Shown here: piece by piece, positions 40,095 to 50,600 of the stretch
How positions within the stretch are numbered: position 1 is the stretch's first letter
Layout of the letters: each line of letters opens with the position of its first letter
Origin: Corinectria fuckeliana
Taxonomy: Eukaryota > Ascomycota > Sordariomycetes > Hypocreales > Nectriaceae
Reading direction: 5' to 3'
Assembly (NCBI GenBank): GCA_019137255.1
Contig: WPDH01000208.1
Coordinates: forward strand, 25,724 to 89,723
DNA: 64,000 nt
Translations under genes and position numbers: made by a program
Notes under the pieces: model-generated
The model's input: the letters and a program-made list of their open reading frames with translations, nothing else
Told to the model about the DNA's origin: nothing
The model's database searches: none

Positions 40095-41990
40095 ATTTTC
40101 TAAAGGCATGTTGGAGAAGGAGTAAAAACATGTACTAAATGGTCCTCTCGGTAGATGTTATTCTGCCATGTCTATTCCTTGCTCCTCTAGGTCGCAGTAG
40201 TCTCACGTCTCATGACGTAGTCACCCTTGGAAGCATCCGAGCAATACGCACCTGCTCTCATAGCTTTTCCAGGTACCCGTAGCCAACGAGCTGCCATCGT
40301 CAGAAGTAACCAGGGCCAAAGACGCTCATTATTCCGGTGTGGTTTAGCCCACGTTGTTGCGGTTCCCCCGATTCTCTGCGGCGTCAACGCCTTCAACGCC
40401 CTCTTCTTCGGAATTCTCTTACTTCGAAACCACTCGTCATTGCGAACCTCAACTCGCTGTCTCAACTGCGGACGCTGCCACCCATCGATTGTCGCCTCAG
40501 AATCGATACTCCATTGCCGCAGTCCAGTAGTAAGCAGGGGATCTCGCAGTTGCAGAAACGCGAACAAATTGCAGCTCCAATACATCCCCGTCCATCCCAA
40601 GAATAAGCCTATGCCGAACACTCAGGGTTTCTCCAAACTTCACCCTGTAATCATCATCATCCTCCCAGGTTAAGCTATATCAGCAAATCCTCTCCAACCC
40701 GCTGGCGGAACAGAGTGACCACGTCGCCTCCAACGGCTACCGCCAGGGGGGAACTCTTCGGTAGCAAACACCTGTTCAAGGCAAGAGAGAAGTCGGACCA
40801 CTTCGCTAACCCCCCAGAAGCCACGAATAAAGCACTCGAGGGATACCGGGCTATCGCATGGCGAGACAGGCTGAATCTCGGTTTACCTAGGATACACTAA
40901 CCACCCCAATTCGCGATACTACCCGCTACTCTTACGCCATTACCCCGTTCACGGCAGTCCCTCGGAAGCAGCCTCTTCTGACGCCCTGATACCTTGATGG
41001 GAAAGGCCATTAAACTACCCGGGCATTAGATATCATCGGTAGCGAGATTGTAATTAATAAGTGAAAATGAGAGACGAGGAGCGAAAGTCAGTACAGGTAC
41101 ATGTACGCAGCCCGAGTAGATACATTGTACAGCCCGAGCAGCACGACACTTAGGTTGTCCTGTATGAAGACGAAATCAGGCTGATCTTTCTCAAAAGGGA
41201 CATAGCCCTGGTAGAGACGGAAGTTCACGATTCGAGAGAGACGGTGATTCTGGAATCCATGGCAGGATGGCAAGGAGTATGCGTAGATGCCAAGCCTTCT
41301 TACTCCAGGTTCGACTTCAACTCGACCGCCAAGATGGGACTCTCCAGAACGACGCAATAGCACCAAACAGACAGACAGAAACTATTGCTATGGCCTCTTT
41401 CGCCAAGATATCAACCGGGAGTTGTAAGCCATCGCGCCTTCAAGCCATTCCCTCTAGCCCCAACTCTCTCTCGGCAACACGCCAGTCATCGCGCCACGTT
41501 CCTCGGAAGTCAATCGTCCCCTCGGCTCCAATCGATACACCAACGGCCGTGGACCTCCCCTCATTTCACCAATCTCACCGTATCACAAGGCCTTCGGAAC
41601 CAGCTGCCACAGAGCGTGGAACTTTCCATCCCGTCCTCACCCGTCCGTCCCGCCCGCCGAGTCGTCCCACTCAACCCCCCCCCCCCAGACTTTCGTCTCG
41701 CCTCCAGCTCACCTCGCTCCCAGGACCACAGCATGTGCGAGGGGAAACGGACAAGAAATGAGAATGCGCCGGAGATAGAGGAACGTGCCCGCAGATGCAT
41801 AAAGGACATGAAGACCTCTTTTTCTTTTCCTTGCCTTTAGCACAACGCCTCACGACAAGCATTACGGCTTGTTTCCTTAGATTTGTTCCCTCACTGTAAC
41901 CTTCTAGTGAACCATACCAAAGAGAAGCGATCTACTTGGTTCATGGAGATCAATTCCCGCCGAATCATCCCGCTCGGAGCAATTCTAACT
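40095..41990. other. Interval between two secreted-protein genes
   Basis: No defensible gene. A minus-strand frame at 40187-40621 (144 codons, beginning MFGIGLFLGWTGMYW) has a hydrophobic start and a basic middle but no known domain; it is overlapped by a + frame of similar length. A run of nine or more C at 41678-41687 and Pro-rich + strand frames around 41385-41840 look like CT-rich leader sequence. Confidence 0.35.
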
Positions 41991-42543
41991 ATGCAGTGTT
42001 CCAATATTGGTTGGCCTTTTATTCTTTTCGTGCTCGCCTCTACCACGGTAGGTCCCACCCGGCTTCATCAACAAAACCTCACAACTGACTTTCACCCACA
42101 GAGCTTCGCAGCGCCTACGGCCAACCGTGAAGACGCCGGTCCTCCGGGGCACAAGCCCGGGTCGTTCGCCGCGCTCCTTGGCCCCGTAGCCAAAGACCCG
42201 CACGGCACCCTGCACCTCGGCGCCGACAGCGTGGCGAGACCGCCCGGGGCCGACCCGACGCAGATGGACCCCGAGGTCCTCGGCGAGTGCAGCCCGCCGC
42301 TTGCGTGCCGCAACAGCACGACGTGCGGGGGCGGCTGCGGCTCGTGTACGTTACTTGGGGTTCTTCCCCTATGGGCTGTGCCTCCCTGGGTGAAGTTGCG
42401 TTCTATCATGGGGTTCCATCGTATGGGAAGTCAGTTGACACGAAATGCCTACCTCAATAGTCACCCCCGAGAATTCTGGCAGTCCAAATCCGTATCTGGC
42501 GCTGGGCCTGAGCTGTGGCAGCTGTAACCTGAGCAGAGGGTGA
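41991..42543 (+). CDS. Candidate small cysteine-rich secreted protein
   Basis: Proposed exons 41991-42047, 42102-42345 and 42461-42543 give 127 residues. The N-terminus MQCSNIGWPFILFVLASTTS is a plausible signal peptide, with cleavage near FAAPTA. The mature region is Gly/Pro-rich, then holds six cysteines in GEC, LAC, TTC, GGC, LSC and GSC contexts, ending CNLSRG. Intron 1 (54 nt) has donor GTAGGT, a CTGAC branch and acceptor CACAG. Intron 2 (115 nt) has donor GTACGT and acceptor ATAG, and splicing it removes an unrelated stretch and adds two cysteines. The intron-1 frame is also open without splicing. No family is recognised. It could be an effector-like or cell-wall protein; transcript support is absent. 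Confidence 0.4.
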
Positions 42544-43064
42544 GCAAGCGGGTGATCGAGGTGATTAGCCTGAGCTAAGTGCTTGGCATCGTTTCACCCC
42601 CCCTGCTTATGCCAGCGTACAGTGGCTGACACGAAATGGAAATACTGCGCCGGTAACCCTGGCAAGTTTCTAGATAGGTTTGACTGTGTTAAGCCTTTAT
42701 ATAGAAAGTTAAGAGATGTATTGTTCTCGTATTAAGATAGTCTCTTTACTAGTACTCTACAGGACTTAAAGATACTGTATGACTTGATCACTTAGGCGTT
42801 TAAGACAGCTCTGGCGGATATTTGACAGTCTAAAAAGTGACTGCACAAGAATTGTAAAACAGAGATACCCTGAATTAAAAAGCTAGCCCCTGACTGTATC
42901 TTCCTTGACTACGCAAAATGCTGCTATTTGTGACCTCCGCATAATGGGAGTTGAACAGGTCTTTTATGTTTGCTATTTCACGCACGAAGAATTGCAATAC
43001 CGCAAAGCGCATTTTAATTGCAATGTGGTAAAATGTTTGGTATTAATACTGCGGGTTCAATTGG
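42544..43064. other. AT-richer decayed sequence beside the GIY-YIG-type gene
   Basis: About 42660-43060 is richer in A/T and TpA than its neighbours and has no open frame of note. It looks like degenerate repeat or transposon sequence. Confidence 0.4.
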
Positions 43065-44060
43065 TCATTCTTCCTTGATTTCCTCTTTCACTATGGCGTC
43101 GTTTTCTTTGCGCAGCACCTTGTCGTCGATAAACTTGTACACCTCGTCTGACCCTTCTTCTATTCTCTGGATTTGCATCATTGCTTCGGCTGTGATTGGA
43201 TTATCGTGCTGAACCAAGAACTCGACATGTCCCCTCCAAAGAGCTGTGAGGCAACCGCGCCTATCATATGGGTTTGCGTGCTGCATCCACTGAGACCAGA
43301 GACGCGCAACTGTGCGCACTCTTTCCAAGTCGACTTTAAACCACTCGATATGGGCCTTGCAATGGAGCTCGCACCATCTCTGTGCATACCAAGATTCCAT
43401 TAGCTCGAAGTGTATCAACAGCTCGACACGTTCCGGATGTCGCACGCCGGAAAGAGAGTCGAGGAGCGTTGGAAAGCCATTGCCGCATTCAGCCCATTCA
43501 TGTAGTCGAGAATGCACCGCCCGGCCGGTGTACCCTATCTTGATCATGCCGCTGAAGGCATCGTCTGCATGGGTGTAGAAATACAAAGACCCAGATTTGC
43601 ATGCCTGAGGTTCAACATCTGATTGCAGGTTTGAGAGCAATGTTTCCTCCTTCAGAACCTGATGCTTGGCAAATGTGATGGGAACTGACGTACTCGCGTA
43701 CTCCGTCTTAACGTCTGAATTTGTTCCGGGAGCCATCAGACCTGAATCATTTCGTATCTCATTTAGCCATCGATTGGCCAGCTTCTTTGATAGACCGCTT
43801 CCCCATATTTTGTTACGGTGGTGACGAGCGCAACAGCAATCCTCTGCAATTGCCGCCAGCGTTGACATCGCCGCATGGCCTGGTTCCAAAACACTTTTCG
43901 CCTGCTGGAGCGCTCCTTGGTTCTGTTCTAGCTTGATCGGAACCATGCATAGTCTCTTTTTGTATGGTAAATACCAAATGCATTGAAGTCGGTTGGCTGT
44001 CAAATACGAGGCGGTGTCCGTAAAAGACGGCAGTTGGTCAACCGTAGGCATTGCTGTCAT
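43065..44060 (-). CDS. T5orf172 / DUF1766 (GIY-YIG-type, Mug113-like) domain protein
   Basis: Single exon, 331 residues, ATG at 44060 (MTAMPTVDQLPSF). The central part (about residues 158-270) reads GSLYFYTHADDAFSGMIKIG, then YTGRAVHSRLHEWAECGNGF and HPERVELLIHFELMESWYAQ. This is the T5orf172/DUF1766 domain, a GIY-YIG-fold relative found in fungi (S. pombe Mug113) and in phages. It is predicted to bind or nick DNA. The usual GIY-YIG residues appear as LYFYTH...IKIGYTGR, with Arg/His and a Glu (HPERVELLIHFE) downstream. The N-terminal 150 residues are fungal-specific, with a cysteine patch (EDCCCARHHRNK) that could bind zinc. AT-richer, decayed sequence flanks the gene on both sides, so past mobility is possible. 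Biological role unknown. Confidence 0.8.
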   Translation of the reverse strand: MTAMPTVDQLPSFTDTASYLTANRLQCIWYLPYKKRLCMVPIKLEQNQGALQQAKSVLEPGHAAMSTLAAIAEDCCCARHHRNKIWGSGLSKKLANRWLNEIRNDSGLMAPGTNSDVKTEYASTSVPITFAKHQVLKEETLLSNLQSDVEPQACKSGSLYFYTHADDAFSGMIKIGYTGRAVHSRLHEWAECGNGFPTLLDSLSGVRHPERVELLIHFELMESWYAQRWCELHCKAHIEWFKVDLERVRTVARLWSQWMQHANPYDRRGCLTALWRGHVEFLVQHDNPITAEAMMQIQRIEEGSDEVYKFIDDKVLRKENDAIVKEEIKEE

Positions 44061-46158
44061 TTTTCCCGGCCGGTGAACGCGTTGCCGAACGTTGTTGTTC
44101 AGGACGATTTAAGATGAGTGGTAGACGGGTTGTAGGATCCAGCTAGAGTGGCAACATCCTCCGCAGACAGGCGCGTCACAAAGCACGTCCCAGAGTCGGC
44201 TTCCAGTATTGTAGGCTTCCGTGGGCTTCCGTGGGCTTTCATTGCTCTTCGTCATGTGATCAATTCACTGAGCCTCACTGTATGGTGACTTGTACTTTTG
44301 AACGACGCAGAAGGTTCTCTTTAGTTTGTGTGCACTGGTCTGCTTCCCCAATTACTTGACACTACCTGAGGGTACTTCAGCCCCGCAAGACGAGCCCGCT
44401 CTGAGAGGTAACTGTGACGAGCCAAGAGTGCTGTCACCAAATGGGTATCACCTTTCAGGCGAGAAGAACCTTTCAGGCGAGAAGTCGGCGTGTCAGCGGC
44501 GTGTCAGCTGCTGAGGTAATGATACGGTCTAGCTACCTAGATGTGGCTTAGGAATCAGGTATAAGGGAGTGCTCTAACCTGAGCTTAAGAAGGTTAGAGA
44601 TAAAACTATCTATAAGAATATGTCTACCTTATCTCTTCACGACAGGCTTGTATGTATTGTGTCAGAGGGGGGGTCGAGGTAATTTAAGTCTGAGCATCAC
44701 GGAGTAAAGGTGATGAAAGCCTGAGCAAGAGCGGCGCTGACTAACCCAGGCCGGCACCATGGCCTCCGAGTTTCGTGGCCGACTACCTAGGTAGGTAGAC
44801 AGGCAGGCAGAGTCCGCATGTAGTCTAGGAGCAGCGTCGTGAGTCGCGGAAGATAGTCTGCCTACGGCTTGAGATGCCTCATCGTTCCTTTGGCTTTCCC
44901 GTTCTGGAGTGAGACTCGGGATGCACATCGGTCATGGACGTTCGGGAATTGGTATCCCCGCGGGTGGAGAAGCTTAGAGGCCGAGCTACTCGGTAATCCT
45001 AATGTCCACTGTATTGCCTCATTCTAGGCTTACGTCCTAGTCCAAGCTCGACGCTACCGCGGAAGCGTTGCACTACGCTTGCTCTTCGACCCATGACTGA
45101 AAGAGAGCCCTTCGTTTTCGCTCTTTCGGACTTTCGCCCCCGAACGTCCGTCAGTATTCGTACCGCACTATGTAACCGCCAGGCAAAAGCAACTCCACCC
45201 GCATCCACCAGCTGTTCCGCGCCTCCACGTCTCTATCCCACTCAAGCTTACATACATACCATGCCTACCTCAACTTGGCGGAGACGCCAGGCCCTGAAGC
45301 ATTAATTAGATGCCCGTTGATCGTTTCGCGGGACATGTGAAGTCCTACCCAATATCCGATAGCGGAGCTCGCCGGCCGATCAAGACCACCAACACCTCAA
45401 CTCATTTCGAGGCGGAATTGGCCTATGACACCACACCGCACACGCCATCCTCTTCCCCCCGCTTGCCCGTCCCCCCGCGAATTGTTGCAGCTCGGCCCCA
45501 GACGCCCAGGGTGTGATGTGATGCCGCCCTGCCGCTATGGCCTCGCAGGGCTTTTCGACTGGCTGGGCTATTGCTGCGCGCGCACTTGCACTTCCGCCCT
45601 CGGTGTCTCACGCTTGGCGATGCGGCATCGTCACGCTGCTCGTCTCTGCTGGTTGCCGTCGACACGGTAGCGCTGTTCAAGGCTGTCACGGCGGCATTGT
45701 CATGGGACTCGAGATGCATTGGTTATTTGTTTGTGTTTTTATTCACATGTTTTCTAGCTATCTGCAACTATGCCCGACTTTGCTCTTGGCTTCCTCGCCA
45801 GGCGGGGGCTCCGATAGCTTGCTTTTTGTTTTCTCACACGCCTTGGGCGTCTCTTTTTCATCAACTCAGCATGCGTCGTCTTGGGATGCTCTGATTATTC
45901 CGTGGTGCTTTTTTTGTGCATCGTATCCCAGAAATGTCCTGTAGTTCCCGTTCCTTTGTAATAGTAGAAAGATCCCTCTTCTTCCGATCAACGCTGGTGG
46001 GGTATATTTGTGCAATCAAAATATCAATAAGACGCCGCGTCTCTCATGCATGGTAAAAATTATGATAGGATATGGAGAGGGGAGAATAGGAAGGGGTGGT
46101 GATGATGGTGGTGATGATAGCAGTGATGGTGAAGACGATAAGGCTGGGGCCAGCAGGT
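44061..46158. other. Interval between GIY-YIG-type and arrestin genes
   Basis: Direct repeats of 'ggcttccgtg' near 44214-44235 and 'cctttcaggcgagaag' near 44451-44485. An AT-richer patch lies at 44520-44650. The final ~200 bases are the arrestin 3' flank, with GGTGATGATGG-type repeats at 46095-46130. No gene seen. Confidence 0.4.
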
Positions 46159-47610
46159 TCATGCCGATGCCCGTCGAGGGAGCTCCCCGGGTGTTCGATC
46201 TGCAGGCTCCACGCTAAGTCGGTGAGCATCGAGGGGCTCAAGGCTCTCGTACTCGATCGGGGGCTCCAGGGTTGGGTAAGCTGGGGGGCTGGGAGGGACG
46301 TCCTGGTAGACGGGAGGTGCCTCGTTGTCCCAGCTGACGCCCATGCCCGCGTGGTCCGTCATGACGACGCCGTAGTGCATCCGCAGGATGCGGCCGGTGC
46401 CCGTCTGCGTCGACATGTTCGGCTTGCCCTCGGGCGCGTACTCTCGGGACACGACCAGCTCGATGAGGAGAGAGTGCGTCACCTCGGTGCCGTCCTCGGT
46501 CTTGGTGTCGCAGGCGTACTTGAGCTCGCGGGTGTGCGACTTGTACTGGTTGGCAAAGTACTCAAACTCCATCTCGACGTTGCCGTCGGCACCGCTAAAG
46601 TCCGACTTCCAGCCTTCGTGAAGATGCTTCTCGCCGAGGAGGCGGACCTCGGTGCGGGGCAGACCTTTCTTGTCTGCGTCCGTCACGTTGGTAACGGGAG
46701 AGTGCCGCCCGCAGGCCGGGGCCATCGTCTTGATGGTCTCCTCAAGTCGCCAGGTGACCTTCTTGAGTCGCCAGAAGTCAATGGTCTTGGCCTTCTCGTT
46801 GCGAGTTGCTAGCCCGTCGAGGCGGAGGGACACCTTGTTCGTGCCGGTAGGGTGGATGATGGAGCTGTAGTGGGCGCTGGCCTTGATGTTGGTCGGGGGG
46901 AAGACGCGGACAGAGTGGTGGGGAAGATCATGCTCGGGGAGAGATCGCTTGACTGTGAAGGTCTTCTCGAAGCGGATGGGAGCGCAGGAGCCAGTGTGGG
47001 AGCAGGCGCTCTTGGTGACGAGAGCGTCGGCGTTGAACTCGTACATGATGGCCACGAGGGGAGTGTCCATGGAGGCGGGGAGGTGGCCGCTCAGGAGGAT
47101 GGAGAAGGGAAAGGCATGTCGGCCTCGTCGTAGAGCAGTAGGCTGGGCGATGAACTTCCAGCTCTGCAGCTCCGTGTACTGGTTCTGGCAGTCGGTGCAG
47201 TGGCCTTGGTAGGGACGCCTCTGGATAACGTGCAGGCGAAGCGCGGCGGTGAAGGTGCCGATCTCGACGAAGTCGTCGCGCACGTCGAGGAACATCTGGC
47301 CCGTGATCAGGGCACCAGTGCTCTCGTCGGTGCTGCCATGGAAGACGGCTGGAGGGCTCTCGACGCTCCAGCCAAGAGAAACCGGTGAAGGGTGGTGGTC
47401 CTTGGAGGACTTGCCGAAGGGCAGGGAGATGCGGTGGTGCTTCTTGACGCCGTCGACGAGGTCGGGCATCTTCACAGACAGCACGTTGGGCTGGTCCTCG
47501 CCATCAGAGGTGTAGGGACTGGTCGTGCGGGATCGCGAGATGGCAACCTTCTTGATCTGCGCAATGTTGCCGGAGGATGTGCGAAGGAAGTTGGCGACGC
47601 GGTGGGGCAT
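46159..47610 (-). CDS. Arrestin-related protein (LDB19/Art1-type arrestin domain)
   Basis: Single exon, 483 residues, ATG at 47610 (MPHRVANFLRTSSGN). The N-terminal arrestin-like half contains GQMFLDVRDDFVEIGTFTAA, a CTDCQNQYTEL motif and HAFPFSILLSGHLPASMDTP. The second half ends in a C-terminal Pro-rich tail with two PPxY motifs, PPVY (432-435) and PPAY (442-445). PPxY motifs recruit Rsp5/NEDD4-type ubiquitin ligases, so this is expected to be an adaptor for ubiquitination and endocytosis of plasma-membrane transporters, like yeast Ldb19/Art1. It is cytosolic, recruited to membranes. Which cargo it serves cannot be told. Ser-rich basic N-terminal residues (AISRSRTTSPYTSD) are likely phosphorylation sites. 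Confidence 0.87.
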   Translation of the reverse strand: MPHRVANFLRTSSGNIAQIKKVAISRSRTTSPYTSDGEDQPNVLSVKMPDLVDGVKKHHRISLPFGKSSKDHHPSPVSLGWSVESPPAVFHGSTDESTGALITGQMFLDVRDDFVEIGTFTAALRLHVIQRRPYQGHCTDCQNQYTELQSWKFIAQPTALRRGRHAFPFSILLSGHLPASMDTPLVAIMYEFNADALVTKSACSHTGSCAPIRFEKTFTVKRSLPEHDLPHHSVRVFPPTNIKASAHYSSIIHPTGTNKVSLRLDGLATRNEKAKTIDFWRLKKVTWRLEETIKTMAPACGRHSPVTNVTDADKKGLPRTEVRLLGEKHLHEGWKSDFSGADGNVEMEFEYFANQYKSHTRELKYACDTKTEDGTEVTHSLLIELVVSREYAPEGKPNMSTQTGTGRILRMHYGVVMTDHAGMGVSWDNEAPPVYQDVPPSPPAYPTLEPPIEYESLEPLDAHRLSVEPADRTPGELPRRASA

Positions 47611-50600
47611 GGTGGGCGACGTTGGCCGAGGTCTCCCCTAGCTTCAATTGCCTACTAGGTAGACCTGGGAGGGGGAGGTGTTTGCTTTTGTATAAGCGAG
47701 GCAAGAGGTCGTCAAGGGACAGACGACGGCCGGCGTCGCTGACTTGAGGATGCGGACAGGTTGGCAATAACCGGCACAAATCGGCAGGCGGATATGTGCG
47801 CTGATCTGATGCCGATGCCGAACGCTGGAGCAAGTGGTCGGCTGACACACGGAGATGCAGCGGCTGCAGGCGGCGCCAACGACGATGACGATGCAATGGC
47901 GTCCACGCGAGCTAACTCGTTTTCAAGATGGATGGAAGCTTGGCCGTGCTAGGGTCGATCGCCTCGTCTTTGAAGTAGTATGCGGGATTCGGAGGGCCGA
48001 AGGCAGGGGAGTGTGGTCCGGTCTAAAGCAAATTTTCCTTCTTCTTTTTCCTTCTTTTTCAAGCAGAGGCGCCCAATGGTTCTTTTTTTTTTCCTGGTCT
48101 CGAAGGGGGAGCGAGCGACTGGCAGACGAAGAGGGTCTGGGACACAAGTCAATTGCGTAGTATAAGTCGAGGAGCGGCGGGCGTTGGGTCGTGGGGATGC
48201 TGGATGATAGGTGATGGATGACCGGCGGGCTGTCCGTGTAAGTCAGATGTGGCAAACAAAAAAGGCAGTAGCTACAAGGGAAGATGTAGGGCCGTCCGGG
48301 GAAGAAGTGTATGGTTGGCAAAGTCTGGGGAAGCTGTAGATTGTGATCTTCTTTTTCGAGGAGGAGAGATCAGGAATCATGGAGATGGAGAGAGATTCGG
48401 CCTCCTTATGACCTTTCGGAGGTCCCCTCGCGGGAACAAACATTTCTGGTTCTTAGTCGCCCCGACGAGGGAAACGATGTGTCATAGCGAGCAACGCGAT
48501 GTCATGACGAGCTTGTTCAGTGGCGCCTTGGTGGGCATTCAGGGAATCCACTGACAGCGGCTCCCGCCTGACTGACTGAGTGACTGCACCTGGCATGGCA
48601 TTGCGCAAAGGGAAGGGTACGGGTGTGTGATGACTGTGGACTGGACTGTGGAAACATGAACGCAGAGTACGTACCTTACGGTGTGGTCACTGTGGAAGGG
48701 ATGCCCCTGTGGTGTGTGTAAGTGGGCGCATGGTCCGAGGGCACCGGGGTGTGGACGCAAGAACCCTCCCTTCATCAACGAGGTGCTTTGACCAAGGCAA
48801 AAAGAAGGAAAAAAGGAACGAAAAAAAATGCGAGACTGTTGGTGGGTCTTCCGAATCCGTACTGTGGAGGAGCATAGTCTGGGCCTACTAGGCCTAGTAG
48901 CCTGGCCGACTCGCGCCCTGCGGCGGTACGCAGTGGGGCGTGGAAAGCGCCTGATGAAGGGAGGGGAAAGGGACGGGGGATCTTGCTGCTGCAGAGATCG
49001 TGGATGTATATCGTGGATCGTGTTGATACCAAAACCCGTGTCTGAAAGGGGCCTATGAGGAAGAGCACGAGGAGAACCGACATGTACTGCCCGGATGTGT
49101 TTCCACCTCGGGAGCCGAGCCGTACGTACATAGACTACTTAGGTCTAGTAGTACGTTTCCTGTTGAGCAAGATGGACATGTTTGGCTGTACGTCGTATTC
49201 CACTGGGATTCGTCGAATGAGCTCATGCCAGAAACGTGCAATTCCGGCACTTCGAGTACCAAAATCGAATCGTGATTTCTGGTTGTCGTTGGTTGCTGGC
49301 TCGATCATGTGTCCTAGGCCGCTCACCAGTGGGTGGTACGCCGGCGCCGACGGTTTCCAGGGCACCGTCACCCACCACTCACAGCCGGCGACCTAGAAAT
49401 GACCCGGCCCGGAAGTGGACGACGGACCTCAACCTGTAGGCCTGGGTCTAGGCGCTGTCGCACTACTGTACAAAGTACACTCGTACGGCGCAGAACCAGG
49501 GCCAGCCAGTGCCGACTGTGCCTTAATTCCCGTGCATGTAACACACGTACCCGCCAGCAAGGTCCTCGGAAACCGGAGCTAATGAGGTGACCTGATGTGG
49601 CATGGGGCACACATGACGCCTTTTTGCACTTGTATTGATGCTGTGTAATCTAGGTTGGTGCGGGTGTTTTCTTGGGGGCGCGGCAGAGCTAGCAGGCTGT
49701 GGCGCACACTTGGCTGTGCGGGAACGGACGCCATGCCTGGAAAGGCTGCAGACCATCATTTCCAGCATCGATGTCGCCAGACCTGGAGAGGTGTGTGCGT
49801 GCCATTCCAGCACGGATCCTCGGCATGATGCGGTTCGTACGTCGCAAGGCAGTTGGTTGGTTTTGCGTGTAAGCTGCAATTGATGCCTCCTCCCCCGCGC
49901 TGCAGCAGTTGAAAGTCTCACGCACCTTTATCCGCCGTACGCGATGGGTTGTCCACGAGTGTGAACCACGCTCTCCGCAAGAGCCCTGTAGCATCCAGTC
50001 CCGGCCCGTCAGGTGTGCGGTGGCCTCCTGTGGATTGTTGACCCGTTGGAACCACCTGAACCGTTGAATCTCCAACCCGGCAACTCAGGGGGTGCTTCGA
50101 AGGGTTCTAGCATGAACGGGGAAACTGACTTCCATAAACATCCCACTGAATGGCCTGGGACCGGCGGGGACCGCTCACCAAAAACTCACCGATGGAATGT
50201 ATAAGAGAGCGGCAGAGGCAGCGAGACCTGGAAGCGGCAGAGAGGCCTGTGGGTCCGCCATCCAGTTCTCGGCCGATGGACGAGGTACAAACCGGTAGAC
50301 GGATTGCTCCACCGAAAGAGCACATCCCCAGCGCGGACATGGCCGGCTTGGAGCAGAGAGAAGAGGAAACTCGCAGCCAATGGGCCTGGAAACGCCCGCC
50401 GGGCTTATTACCGGCTGTACGAATGGCATCACAAAGCGGCTGTCTGTGTGCCCTGTCATCCAGGGTGTGCAGTGTTACTAGACCTATGAAGCACACACCG
50501 GGGACGGGGGCTTGGCTTGGAGCTCCATGCGTCGATGCTGCGAGATGGAGCTCCTCCTCACGGTCACAAGATGCCATTTTGTGCTTGCGCAGGGAGCTGC

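Noticed and set aside
40187..40673. Overlapping 144- and 148-codon frames on both strands
   Set aside because: Neither has a domain, clean start context or neighbouring exon that would decide between them.
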